64,000 nucleotides of DNA from Jiella pelagia. GTDB taxonomy: Bacteria; Pseudomonadota; Alphaproteobacteria; Rhizobiales; Rhizobiaceae. Below the pieces are notes generated by a model. It was not told where the DNA came from and ran no database searches. It was given only the letters and a program-made list of their open reading frames with translations. Below are positions 28,431 to 36,957 of the stretch, piece by piece. The stretch spans positions 441,501 through 505,500 of the forward strand of contig NZ_CP114029.1 of NCBI RefSeq assembly GCF_026898155.1. Reading direction: 5' to 3'. Each line of letters begins with the position of its first letter. The stretch's first letter is position 1. A program made the position numbers and the translations under genes.

Positions 28431-28883
28431 TCAGCCGCCGCAGCCACCGATCGTCACCTTGACTTCCTTGCGGTCCGAAAAGGTCGAGCCGTCGCTCATC
28501 TTGGCGATGGCAACGACGTTCTGGGTCTTGGCGAGGCGGATCCGCGTCGTCGCCGCAGCGGTGCCGCTCAACGGCGTGAAATGGAAGGTCGCGACCTCCG
28601 GATTGGGGTTGCCGTCGGCCAAGATCGTCACCGAGGCGACGTAGTCCCCCTCGGTCATCGGGCTGTCGACCTCGACCGTCACCGGAACCGAATTGCCGTT
28701 CTCGGCGATTTCCGGCGCGGTCAGGGTGATCCTGCCCGGCTCGGGCGTCTTGCCGCCGGTGAAGGCACCGATCGCCGCCTCGGTCGCTTCCACAGTCGCC
28801 CATGCCGGCCGCGCCAGGATCGCAACGCCGGCCATGGCCGTCAGAGTGGCCGTCCCGGCAAGAAGTCTACGCCGCGTCATCAT
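28431..28883 (-). CDS. soxY: SoxY, covalent sulfur carrier
   Basis: Periplasmic protein of 150 residues. A Tat signal (TRRRLLAGTATLTAMAGVAI) is followed by the Ig-like SoxY domain. It ends in VTIGGCGG, the mobile GGCGG arm whose Cys carries the thiosulfate-derived intermediates through the whole pathway. 13 bases downstream of soxX. Confidence 0.97.
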   Translation of the reverse strand: MMTRRRLLAGTATLTAMAGVAILARPAWATVEATEAAIGAFTGGKTPEPGRITLTAPEIAENGNSVPVTVEVDSPMTEGDYVASVTILADGNPNPEVATFHFTPLSGTAAATTRIRLAKTQNVVAIAKMSDGSTFSDRKEVKVTIGGCGG

Positions 28884-28896
28884 CTGGGTCTTCTCC

Positions 28897-29358
28897 TCAT
28901 TCGCCCTTCAGCGTGGTCAAATAAGCGACGACATCCTCGACATCCCCGGCGCTCAGGATCGTCTTGTGCTTGAACTCCTCGGCGACGTCGACGCCGACAT
29001 CGAGCGAGTAGAATCCCGGCATCATCGTTTCGGGCCCGAACACCTTCTTGGCGTCGACGACGATGGCGCGAAGCTGCGCCGCCTCCCAACGGTCGGCGAC
29101 GCCGTCGAGCGCCGGCCCGACGGTTCCCTGGAATTGCTCGTTCTTCAGGTCGGAATTGACGTGGCAGGCGAGGCAATTGCCGAGCCCGCGATCGGCAAAG
29201 ACCTTGCGGCCGTTGATCGCATCACCGGGCGCCGCGGTGACCGGCTGCGCCACCGCCATGTCGTCGATCGTCACCTCGCCCGGAGCGGTTTCCGCCGTCG
29301 CCGGAGCCCCGGCGAACACGGCGATCAGGACAAGGCTTCGCTTGAAAGCGCGGTTCAT
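28897..29358 (-). CDS. soxX: SoxX, monohaem cytochrome c
   Basis: Periplasmic cytochrome of 153 residues, the partner of SoxA. A Sec signal (FKRSLVLIAVFAGAPATA) is followed by the haem motif GNCLACHVNSDLKNEQFQG. The Met ligand is probably in FGPETMMPGFYSLDVGVD. First gene of the soxXYZABCD run; the AT-rich stretch 70-110 bases upstream is the likely promoter/operator. Confidence 0.96.
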   Translation of the reverse strand: MNRAFKRSLVLIAVFAGAPATAETAPGEVTIDDMAVAQPVTAAPGDAINGRKVFADRGLGNCLACHVNSDLKNEQFQGTVGPALDGVADRWEAAQLRAIVVDAKKVFGPETMMPGFYSLDVGVDVAEEFKHKTILSAGDVEDVVAYLTTLKGE

Positions 29359-29428
29359 GACCAGATTTTCCTCCCCTGCCGTCTCCGGCTCATCGGACGT
29401 TGCCGATGAAGATCAGCCTAGACGAGTT

Positions 29429-29466
29429 CCGAATAAATGCAAGGATATAATTTTTTGAATGTATTG
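29429..29466 (-). promoter_or_regulatory. Candidate SoxR operator/promoter upstream of soxX
   Basis: A short AT-rich block in a GC-rich background between soxW and soxX, containing GAATAAATGC, GGATATAATTTTTTG and GAATGTATTG. In Pseudaminobacter and Paracoccus, SoxR binds the soxW-soxX and soxS-soxV intergenic regions. This position matches, and the GAATNNAT words recur in the other two candidate sites. The exact operator is not defined by sequence alone. Confidence 0.45.
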
Positions 29467-29588
29467 CGGTGCAACAGTGATCGCAGATGCGATCCGCGCC
29501 GAAGTCGGGAAGCAGCGGAGCCTCGTTTCTGCGAGACTGCACAACGGGCTGCGGCGCCGCCTCCTGGCAGGCGTCGCACCGGCCCGCC

Positions 29589-30167
29589 TCATTCGGCGCC
29601 CGTATCGCCCGCCTCGGCAAGCTTGCGGGCGTGATACTTCTGGAAGTGTTCGTCGGTGTCGTAGCCCTTCTCGAACACCCACTCGAACATGTGGAGGAAG
29701 GTCTTCTTGCCGAAGGCTCCCGGCATGGTGGCGACGGCAGCCTGCGACGCCGTCTCCGCCGCCGGCGCTGCGTCGGGCATGAACAGGATCGTCGGCGTGA
29801 AGACGACGCCCCAGCGCCGTGCGGCGGTCTTTTCGCTCAGCGTCTCGCCGTCGAGATCGATCACCTCCTCGTCGCCGAAAAGATTGTACTGGACCACCTT
29901 GAAGTGGTCGCGGACATAGTCGCGGATCACGGGATCGGCGAGGAGTTCCTCATGCATCTTCTTGCAGTAGATGCAGCCGCGCTGCTCGAAGACGATGGCG
30001 AGCCGCTTGCCCTCGTCCCGGGCCGCTTCGATGTCGTCTCCGACATCCTTGAAGGTCACCGCGAACCACTCCTCCTTGTGCAGCCCGTCGTCGCCGATTT
30101 CGGCCGCGAGCGCGCCCGGCGCCGCCAGGAGCGCCAGGCCTGCGAGAAACGCCAATCGCTTGAACAT
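29589..30167 (-). CDS. soxW: SoxW, periplasmic thioredoxin-like protein
   Basis: Thioredoxin-fold protein of 192 residues with a signal peptide (FKRLAFLAGLALLAAPGALA). Active site CIYC in FEQRGCIYCKKMHEELLADP; cis-Pro region GVVFTPTILFMPD. SoxW receives electrons through SoxV and keeps Sox thiols reduced. It follows soxV by 27 bases. Confidence 0.92.
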   Translation of the reverse strand: MFKRLAFLAGLALLAAPGALAAEIGDDGLHKEEWFAVTFKDVGDDIEAARDEGKRLAIVFEQRGCIYCKKMHEELLADPVIRDYVRDHFKVVQYNLFGDEEVIDLDGETLSEKTAARRWGVVFTPTILFMPDAAPAAETASQAAVATMPGAFGKKTFLHMFEWVFEKGYDTDEHFQKYHARKLAEAGDTGAE

Positions 30168-30194
30168 CGTCTCATTCCTCCCTTGGTCACATAG

Positions 30195-30929
30195 TCAGCC
30201 GATCGTCGCAAAGATCGGGAAGGTTTCGAGCAGCCAATAGGAGATCGTCGCCATCTGACCGGTGACGAAGAGGAGGCCCGTGACCACCAGAGCCCCGCCC
30301 ATGATCTTCTCCACCAGCGCCATGTGCCGGCGGAATTTCGCGGCGAAGTCGAGGAAGCGGGTCGCAAACAGCGCCGCAAGGACGAAGGGCACGCCCATGC
30401 CGAGGGAATAGGTGGCGAGCAGCCCGCCGCCCCGAAGCGCAGTCTCCTGGGAAGCGGCGACGAAGAGGATCGCCGCCAGCACCGGGCCGACGCAAGGGGT
30501 CCAGCCGAAGGCGAAGGCGAGCCCCATCAGATAGGCGCCGAGCGGCCCGGCCGGCTTCTTGGCGACGCTCACCCGGGCCTCGCGATAGAGCAGAGCCAGC
30601 CGAAAGACGCCGAGGAAATGCAGACCCATGACGATGATGATCGCACCAGCAATCACCGACAGCACGTCGAACCATTGCGCGATCGCCTGACCGACGACGC
30701 TCGCCGTCGCGCCGAGCGCGACGAAGACGGTCGTAAAGCCCAGCACGAAGGCGATCGAGGCGATCAGGATACGCCGCGCCAGCGCCGGGTCTTGCCCCTC
30801 CGTCCTGATCTGGTCGAAGCTCAATCCCGCCAGAAAAGCGAGATAGGGCGGAACGATGGGCAGGACGCAGGGCGAGACGAAGGACAGGACGCCGGCCAGC
30901 AACGCCGCGCCGAAGCCGACATCGAGCAT
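30195..30929 (-). CDS. soxV: SoxV, CcdA/DsbD-like electron transporter
   Basis: Integral membrane protein of 244 residues with six TM helices. It carries electrons from cytoplasmic thioredoxin to periplasmic SoxW. Characteristic segments: VLSFVSPCVLPIVPPYLAFL and GLAFAFGWTPCVGPVLAAIL, with the two redox Cys after PCV/PC. Divergent from soxS, with the shared regulatory region between them. Confidence 0.94.
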   Translation of the reverse strand: MLDVGFGAALLAGVLSFVSPCVLPIVPPYLAFLAGLSFDQIRTEGQDPALARRILIASIAFVLGFTTVFVALGATASVVGQAIAQWFDVLSVIAGAIIIVMGLHFLGVFRLALLYREARVSVAKKPAGPLGAYLMGLAFAFGWTPCVGPVLAAILFVAASQETALRGGGLLATYSLGMGVPFVLAALFATRFLDFAAKFRRHMALVEKIMGGALVVTGLLFVTGQMATISYWLLETFPIFATIG

Positions 30930-30997
30930 TTCGGACGTTTCCCAAGGCGAGGATGATTTCGGCCCGCAAGCCTCTCGCCAAGGGCATTGCGGATCTT

Positions 30998-31025
30998 ATA
31001 GATAGAAGAATGCATATGTTTTCAT
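30998..31025 (+). promoter_or_regulatory. Candidate soxS promoter and SoxR operator
   Basis: TATAGATAGA at 30998-31007 resembles a -10 element. GAATGCATATGTTTTCAT at 31008-31025 overlaps the first possible soxS start codons. It nearly repeats the minus-strand word GAATACATATACTTTTCAT near 33929-33947. The soxS-soxV intergenic region is a known SoxR target in related bacteria. The arrangement would fit a leaderless or very short-leader transcript. Confidence 0.4.
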
Positions 31026-31456
31026 CTATTGGCAAGCTGTCGATCCGGCTGACCTGGCAGATCCCCCTGCTGGTCGCCTTCCTGGCCATCCTGGCAGGCG
31101 CTGCGACGGCGCGGTCCGCGGCGGCCGCCGAACTGTTGATGCTCGAACGACCGGGCTGTTCCTGGTGCAAGCGCTTCAACGAAGAGATCGCGCCTGCCTA
31201 CGCGAAGACGGACGAAGGCCGACGTGCGCCGCTGAGACGCGTCGACGTCACGCGGCCATGGCCGACGGACCTTGCGGCGATCGCCCGGGAGCGGCTGACG
31301 CCGACCTTCGTTCTCGTCGAGAAGGGGGTGGAAGTCGGCCGCCTGCGCGGCTATCCGGGAGACGAATTCTTCTGGATGCTCCTCGCCGACATGCTGGCGA
31401 AACTCCCGCAGACCACCACATCCGGGGTGTCGGAAACACAAGGCCAGCCACGTTGA
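31016..31456 (+). CDS. soxS: SoxS, periplasmic thioredoxin-like protein
   Basis: Thioredoxin-fold protein of about 146 residues. A hydrophobic leader (LTWQIPLLVAFLAILAGAAT) is followed by the CSWC active site in LMLERPGCSWCKRFNEEIAP and cis-Pro region LTPTFVLVEKGVEVGRLRGY. SoxS reactivates SoxY in Paracoccus. The start is uncertain: ATGs at 31010 and 31016, or 30953 which has AAGGCGAGG upstream. Its stop overlaps the TTG start of soxR. Confidence 0.88.
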   Translation: MFSSIGKLSIRLTWQIPLLVAFLAILAGAATARSAAAAELLMLERPGCSWCKRFNEEIAPAYAKTDEGRRAPLRRVDVTRPWPTDLAAIARERLTPTFVLVEKGVEVGRLRGYPGDEFFWMLLADMLAKLPQTTTSGVSETQGQPR

Positions 31457-31830
31457 CGTCGCAACCCGCCCCCCTCGCGCTCCCCAAATTCGACCCGACG
31501 ACCTCGCCGGAAGAGCGCGCGGCCTTCTTCGAGCAGGCGAAGAAGGCGAGTGATCTGTTGAAGGCAATGTCGCACGAGACGCGCCTCGTGATCCTGTGCC
31601 TGTTGTCGGAGGGCGAGCGCTCGGTCGGCGAGATCGAGACGATCCTCGACATGCCCCAGGCGGCGGTGTCGCAGCAGCTGGCGCGGCTGCGCTTCGACCG
31701 ACTGGTGACGACCCGCCGCGAGGGCCGGACGATCTATTACAGCCTGACCAGCGAAGAGGTGACCGGTCTCATCGGCACGCTCTACGACCTGTTCTGCGCC
31801 CCGGTTCGCGGGAGCGGCAGCCGCGAGTGA
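31453..31830 (+). CDS. soxR: SoxR, ArsR-family sulfur-responsive repressor
   Basis: Winged-helix ArsR/SmtB protein of about 125 residues. Helix-turn-helix: AMSHETRLVILCLLSEGERS through MPQAAVSQQLARLRFDRLV, and wing TRREGRTIYYSLTSE. The two Cys in VILCLL and DLFCAP match the thiol pair of the SqrR/BigR/SoxR subgroup that forms a polysulfide bridge and then releases DNA. The start is probably TTG at 31453, overlapping the soxS stop (TTGA). It likely represses the sox genes on both sides. Confidence 0.9.
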   Translation: MTSQPAPLALPKFDPTTSPEERAAFFEQAKKASDLLKAMSHETRLVILCLLSEGERSVGEIETILDMPQAAVSQQLARLRFDRLVTTRREGRTIYYSLTSEEVTGLIGTLYDLFCAPVRGSGSRE

Positions 31831-31931
31831 AGCTATTGCCCGGCTCACTGCACAAGTCGCGCTTGCAGGCTCGCTAGCGCAGGCATAGCCTCGATCTCGG
31901 AGCGCCTCACAAGAAGGCGCCGGGAGGTACC

Positions 31932-33029
31932 ATGATCGTCGACAGCGGTATCGCGCCGCTGGTCGCGGGCGTCTTTGCCGGAGCCGTCCTCGGTTTCGTC
32001 GCCCGCCGCCAGCACTTCTGCACCATGGGCTCGCTCGAGCGGCACTGGTATGCCGGCGACAGTTCCGGGCTTCGCACCTGGGCGCTGGCGATCCTGTCGG
32101 CGATCGTCTTCACCGAGATCCTCGTCCGTTTCGGCCTGTTCGATCCCGCCGACAGCTTCTACACCACCTTATCCTTCGGCTGGACCGGCGCGATTCTCGG
32201 CGGCCTTGCCTTCGGCTTCGGCATGGCACTCGTCGGCACCTGCGGCTTCGGCGCGCTGGTTCGCCTCGGTGGCGGCTCGCTGCGCGGGCTGATCGTCGTG
32301 CTCGTTCTCGGCCTTTCGGCCCTTGCGGCGCAGCGCGGCGTCATCGGCCTCGGCCGAATCGCGATCGTCGACGACGCCGCCTTCGATCTTGGCCGTCTCG
32401 GTGCACCGGATCAGACGCTGCCGGGTCTCGTCCAGGGCGTGACCGGCCTCGACCTGAGACTGCCGGTCGTCGTCGCCGTCTGCCTCGCCCTCGCGCTGTG
32501 GATCGGCCGGGAGGCGGTCTTCCGCCGCGATGTCGGCCGCATCGCGACAGGCGTCCTCATCGGTGCGGTGATTGCCTTCGGCTGGGCAGCGACTTCTGCC
32601 ATCGCCGACGCATCCTTCCAGCCCGTGCGGATCGAGAGCGCCTCCTTCGTCGTTCCGCCCGGCGAACTCATCCTCCACGCCATTACCTATACCGGTGCCC
32701 TTCCCTCCTACGGCGTCGGCCTGACGCTCGGCGTCGTTCTCGGGGCGGCAATGGCCGCCATGCTGCGCCGCGAGGTGCGCTGGGAGGCCTGCGACGACGC
32801 CCGCGAATTGTCGCGCCATCTCCTTGGCGCCGTATTGATGGGCGTCGGCGGGGTCTTTTCCCTCGGCTGCACCATCGGCCAGGGCATTTCCGCAGCTTCG
32901 CTGCTGACGATTTCCGCGCCTGTCGTGCTCGTTTCGATCGCCATCGGGGCAAGGCTGGGCCTCGCCTACCTCCTCGAAGGCTCGATCCGCCATGCTTTCA
33001 CGCGGGCCGATCGCTTTCCGGCCCAGTAA
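31932..33029 (+). CDS. soxT: SoxT-like YeeE/YedE transporter
   Basis: Polytopic membrane protein of 365 residues with about ten TM segments, YeeE/YedE (DUF395) family. Conserved Cys segments: RRQHFCTMGSLERHW, FGMALVGTCGFGALVRLGGG and GVGGVFSLGCTIGQGISAAS. YeeE imports thiosulfate through such cysteines. SoxT next to soxSR is thought to deliver the sulfur signal for SoxR. Ribosome binding site GGGAGG is just upstream of ATG 31932. Confidence 0.9.
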   Translation: MIVDSGIAPLVAGVFAGAVLGFVARRQHFCTMGSLERHWYAGDSSGLRTWALAILSAIVFTEILVRFGLFDPADSFYTTLSFGWTGAILGGLAFGFGMALVGTCGFGALVRLGGGSLRGLIVVLVLGLSALAAQRGVIGLGRIAIVDDAAFDLGRLGAPDQTLPGLVQGVTGLDLRLPVVVAVCLALALWIGREAVFRRDVGRIATGVLIGAVIAFGWAATSAIADASFQPVRIESASFVVPPGELILHAITYTGALPSYGVGLTLGVVLGAAMAAMLRREVRWEACDDARELSRHLLGAVLMGVGGVFSLGCTIGQGISAASLLTISAPVVLVSIAIGARLGLAYLLEGSIRHAFTRADRFPAQ

Positions 33030-33030
33030 A

Positions 33031-33909
33031 TCAGATGGCGACAAATCGATAGGCCGCGCCTTCGCGCTCGACGTGGCCGATCCCGCCATTCGGCAGATGG
33101 AAGCCGATGATCCTGATACCCTCGCCCGCCGCGCGGTCGAGGAGCCGCATGCGGGTTTCCGCACCCTTGTCGCCGTCCTGATCTGCACCCCAGGGAAGAT
33201 CGGGACGCAGGAAAGAGATCGGATCGTTCGAGATGGCGTCGCCGACGATCATCGCCGGCTCGCCCCCATGGACGATGAAAGCCATGTGCCCCGGCGTATG
33301 CCCGAAAGCCGCCATCGCCTCAACGCCCGGCACCGGTTCGTCCCCGGGCTTGAACAGCGAAACCGTCTCCTCGATCGCAGCGAACCGGTTGCGTGCGCCT
33401 GCGACGAAGGAATGCCGCTCCTCGGGTAGGTCCGACAGCGCCCGATCGGAGCGCCAGAAACTCCATTCATCGGAGGCGACATGATGGGTCGCGTTGGCAA
33501 ATAGCGGATCATCAAAATCGTCCACCACGCCCCAGATGTGATCTGGATGGGCATGAGTGAAAACCACGTCGGTGACGTCGCCCGGATTGATCCCGGCGGC
33601 GTCGAGACTGGCTGGCAGCCGTCCCGCCGTGGGCATGAAGTTCGGTCCCGAACCGGCATCGAACAGGACGAGCCGGGTCTCCGAACGCAGAACCGTGACG
33701 TTGCAGTCCGGCGTCAGGGTCTCATCCAGCTTGACGCCAAGCTCCAACCGCGTCGGCTCGGGAACAAGAAAGGCCGACGGCAGCTCCAGATGACCGTCGC
33801 TCAGCGTCGAGAGCGCGTTCGCGTTGGCGGCGCGCGATCGGTATGGCAAAGCGGTCCCTCCCGCAAATGCCGCGAGAGTCAAGAACCCGAATTTCCGACG
33901 ATTCAACAT
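33031..33909 (-). CDS. Periplasmic metallo-beta-lactamase-fold hydrolase, Tat signal
   Basis: MBL-fold protein of 292 residues. A Tat-type leader (NRRKFGFLTLAAFAGGTALP) is followed by the metal motif TDVVFTHAHPDHIWGVVDDF, then AMAAFGHTPGHMAFIVHGGE and MIVGDAISND. It abuts soxT tail-to-tail (1-base gap) and resembles the SoxH-type exported MBL proteins seen near sox loci. The substrate is unknown; a persulfide or quaternary sulfur compound is possible. Start at 33909 (MLNRRKFG), with GGGAGGATGCC upstream. Confidence 0.85.
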   Translation of the reverse strand: MLNRRKFGFLTLAAFAGGTALPYRSRAANANALSTLSDGHLELPSAFLVPEPTRLELGVKLDETLTPDCNVTVLRSETRLVLFDAGSGPNFMPTAGRLPASLDAAGINPGDVTDVVFTHAHPDHIWGVVDDFDDPLFANATHHVASDEWSFWRSDRALSDLPEERHSFVAGARNRFAAIEETVSLFKPGDEPVPGVEAMAAFGHTPGHMAFIVHGGEPAMIVGDAISNDPISFLRPDLPWGADQDGDKGAETRMRLLDRAAGEGIRIIGFHLPNGGIGHVEREGAAYRFVAI

Positions 33910-33928
33910 GGCATCCTCCCGATACATT

Positions 33929-33947
33929 ATGAAAAGTATATGTATTC
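33929..33947 (-). promoter_or_regulatory. Candidate SoxR-type operator upstream of MBL gene
   Basis: On the minus strand this reads GAATACATATACTTTTCAT. It is close to GAATGCATATGTTTTCAT at the soxS start (31008-31025) and sits 20 bases from the MBL start codon. The resemblance suggests the hydrolase belongs to the sox regulon. It also lies about 35 bases before the divergent response-regulator gene. Confidence 0.4.
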
Positions 33948-33980
33948 GGAGAACGCGGCAATCCGGCAAGGACACATGGC

Positions 33981-34658
33981 ATGAAGGTTCTCGTCATCGA
34001 GGATGACCGCTCCACAGCGGACTACGTCACCAGCGGGCTGAAGGAAGAGGGGCACGATCCCGATCACGCCACGTCGGGGCCGATGGGGCTGGAACTCGCC
34101 TGCACGCGGGACTACGACGCAATGGTGATCGACCGCATGCTGCCTGGGATCGACGGGCTCTCGATCGTTCGTGCGCTGCGCTCGTCGGGGCGCGACACGC
34201 CGGTGATCTTCTTGACCTCCGTCTCGGGGCTCGACGATCGCGTCGAGGGACTGGAGGCCGGCGCCGACGACTATCTTGTGAAGCCTTTCGCGTTCTCAGA
34301 ACTCATGGCGCGGCTGAATGCGCTTGCCCGCCGTTCTCCCTTGCGCAAGGAGGAGACGATCCTGAAGGTCGGCAATCTGGAAATGAACCTCATCGCCCGC
34401 ACCGTGAGGCGCGAGAGCCGGGAGATCGACCTGCAGCCCCGGGAATTCCGATTGCTGGAATATCTGATGCGCAACCGTGGGCGGGTCCTGACTCGAACCA
34501 TGCTTCTCGAACGGGTCTGGGACTTTCACTTCGATCCGAAGACCAACGTCGTCGAGACCCATGTCAGCCGCCTGCGCGGCAAAGTCGATCGGCCGTTCGC
34601 GACCGAGATGATCAAGACAATCCGCGGCTCGGGTTATGTCCTCAATGTTCCGTCCTGA
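33981..34658 (+). CDS. OmpR-family response regulator of the eptA cluster
   Basis: Response regulator of 225 residues. Receiver: VIEDDRSTADYVTSGLKEEG, phospho-acceptor Asp in AMVIDRMLPGIDGLSIV, Lys in YLVKPFAFSELMARLNALAR. Winged helix: LQPREFRLLEYLMRNRGRVL, ETHVSRLRGKVDRPF and IRGSGYVLNVPS. It overlaps the kinase gene by 23 bases. The position before phosphoethanolamine transferase makes it a PmrA-like regulator by context. Confidence 0.93.
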   Translation: MKVLVIEDDRSTADYVTSGLKEEGHDPDHATSGPMGLELACTRDYDAMVIDRMLPGIDGLSIVRALRSSGRDTPVIFLTSVSGLDDRVEGLEAGADDYLVKPFAFSELMARLNALARRSPLRKEETILKVGNLEMNLIARTVRRESREIDLQPREFRLLEYLMRNRGRVLTRTMLLERVWDFHFDPKTNVVETHVSRLRGKVDRPFATEMIKTIRGSGYVLNVPS

Positions 34659-36070
34659 GCCCTTTCGTTCCACCTCGTTTCGCGTCGCGCTTCTTTATAC
34701 CCTCTTCTTCCTGGGTTCGGTGCTTGCCATTCTCGGCACGACCTACTTCGCGGCGACCTCCGAGATGGACGGCATCCTGCGCTCGGCCGTCTCGGACGAC
34801 ATGGACCAGCTTCGACGAGCGTTCCTCTCGGGCGGCGTGGACGAACTGCGGCACGAAATGGACGAGCTTCTGGAGAGCGCCTCCGAGGATCGCTTCTTCC
34901 TTCTTACGGGTCGTGGGGGTGAGGCACGTGGCAATATTCCTGCCGATCTTTGGCAACCAGGCTGGCAGGACCGGAAAGTTCCGAGGGACCGCGTCCGGCA
35001 ATCGCGGGACATGACCACCGCTGCGGCACGCAATCCCGATCACGAGGTCCTGATTCTGGGATTGGGCGAACGGATAGGCCCCTTCGATGTCATGATCGGC
35101 CGCAATTCCCACGTCCTCGACGAGACCCAGGAGATCATCCTTGCCGCGATGCTCTGGGGCGCGCTCGTCACCACTCTTCTCGCTTTTCTGGGTGGCTTCC
35201 TCGTCTCGATCGGGCCGACGCGGCGTGTTGATCAGATCGCCGCGACGACGCGCCGGATTATCGAGGGCCGACTGGACCTGAGACTGCCGGTCTCGAAACG
35301 CCGCGACGAGCTGGACCGGCTCGCCGGTGACATCAACATGATGCTTGCCCGGATCGAAACGCTGCTGTCGAGCCTGAAACAGGTCTCGACCGACATCGCC
35401 CACGATCTGAGAACTCCCCTCGCCCGGCTGCGGCAACGTCTCGAAGTCGTTCGGCGCCAGTCGCGTTCGCCAGAGGAATACGAAACGGCGATCGATGCCG
35501 CCATCGGCGAGAGCGATGCGGCGATCGAGACCTTCAATGCGCTCCTGCGGATCGCACAGATCGAGGCCGGCACGCGCAAGGCCCAGTTCCGGCGTCTGAA
35601 CCTCGCTTCGGTCGCCCGCAAGACATGCGACGTCTATGGCGAGGTTGCCATCGATGAGGGTCACGAACTTGTCTGGATCGACCTCGAAGACGCGGAGCCT
35701 CGAAGGCGACGAGGAACTTCTGACCCAGGCGCTCGCGAACCTCATCGAAAACGCGATCCGCCACGCGCCTGCACCCTGCCAGATCGTGGTCACCGTCGCA
35801 CGCAGTGCGGATCGTATCCATCTGTGCGTCGCCGATAACGGACCCGGCGTGCCTTTCGAGGAGCGCGATCGCATTTTCCGACGTCTCCACCGCCTTGACC
35901 GAAGCCGAACCACGTCCGGCAGCGGTCTCGGCCTCGCCCTCGTCGCTGCGATCGCAGAGCTTCACGACGGTCGCGTCGAGGCGCTCGACAATGGGCCTGG
36001 TCTGCGCGTCCGGATCGAACTTCCCGCAGCCTCCGCGGCCAAATCCGGTGGCAACTACGAAAGGGTGTAG
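34636..36070 (+). CDS. Sensor histidine kinase of the eptA cluster (one frameshift)
   Basis: Membrane kinase, about 477 residues when corrected. TM1: VALLYTLFFLGSVLAILGTT; periplasmic loop of about 120 residues; TM2: AMLWGALVTTLLAFLGGFLV. HAMP domain; H-box DIAHDLRTPLARLRQRLEVV; N box LANLIENAIRHAPAPCQIVV; G boxes VADNGPGVPFEERDRIF and TSGSGLGLALVAAIAELHDG. The frame breaks at 35695-35701 (GAGCCTC). Restoring GAGCTC gives LEDAELEGDEELLTQALANL. The start may be 34636 or 34645. PmrB-like by context only. Confidence 0.92.
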
Positions 36071-36323
36071 CCGGAGCGAGGCGGTTGCCAGCTGAAGCTC
36101 CTGAGGGTCGAAACCCGATCAAGCTTGTCGGGATCCCTGCGATCGTTGGCTGTAGGACATCCCGCCGATATTGTCCTGAGCACGCAGGAGGCGCGCACGT
36201 CATGCGGCTCTGCCCCCTTGCAACGGGAATCACCGCGATTACGAAACGGTATAATTCCGGCAATGTGGTCGTCGACTGAAAGGCGGAAGAGAGGCCTGGA
36301 ACCGCCTCCCTCGGAGCCTCGAC

Positions 36324-36839
36324 ATGCCAGTATCCGGCCACCGTACCCACTGGACCAGCCTCAGCGTATTTCTTCATTGGTCGATCGTCGTCTTCGTCAT
36401 CGCCCAATGGATCGAAGGCGAGTTCATGGCCGACTTCTGGGACGGCACGCTCGATGGCAAGGCGCTGGACCAGAGCACCATCATCCTTGGGTACACGCAT
36501 ATCGTGCTGGGAACACTCGTCCTCGTCGCCGCTGCCGTCCGCCTCCTCGACCGCTTCGTCAATGGGCGACCGCCCCATCCCGAGAACGAACCGACCTGGG
36601 CCTCGATATTGGCGAGAGTGACGCACGCCCTGCTTTACGCCGTTCTTTTGGGAATGCCGGTTCTCGGCATCGCCGCCTGGTTCACCGGCAGTGATGCTAT
36701 CGCTGGCTATCACACCTTCTTCTGGAACCCGCTGCTCGCGCTGATCGGCCTTCACATCGCGGGAGCCCTGGCTCAGCACTTCTGGTTCAGGACCGGCGCC
36801 CTGCGGCGGATGCTGCCGGGTGTGCGTCACACGGCCTGA
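36324..36839 (+). CDS. Cytochrome b561
   Basis: Membrane dihaem cytochrome of 171 residues with four TM helices. Paired haem-ligand histidines are visible in SVFLHWSIVVFVIAQWIEGE, YTHIVLGTLVLVAAAVRLL, RVTHALLYAVLLGMPVLGIA and LIGLHIAGALAQHFWF. Family members pass electrons from quinol to periplasmic acceptors. A GAGCCTC at 36314-36320, just before the ATG, could be another altered GAGCTC. It lies between the kinase and eptA. Confidence 0.92.
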   Translation: MPVSGHRTHWTSLSVFLHWSIVVFVIAQWIEGEFMADFWDGTLDGKALDQSTIILGYTHIVLGTLVLVAAAVRLLDRFVNGRPPHPENEPTWASILARVTHALLYAVLLGMPVLGIAAWFTGSDAIAGYHTFFWNPLLALIGLHIAGALAQHFWFRTGALRRMLPGVRHTA

Positions 36840-36957
36840 CGCTGTTTTCCTCTGAATATTCGGACGATCGGCCCAGCTCCATCGCCCTTCTCCGCTGCAT
36901 GCGTCGCTGATCAATCAACTCGATACCGCTGTCGATCTTCTATGAGAGACCTGCCCG

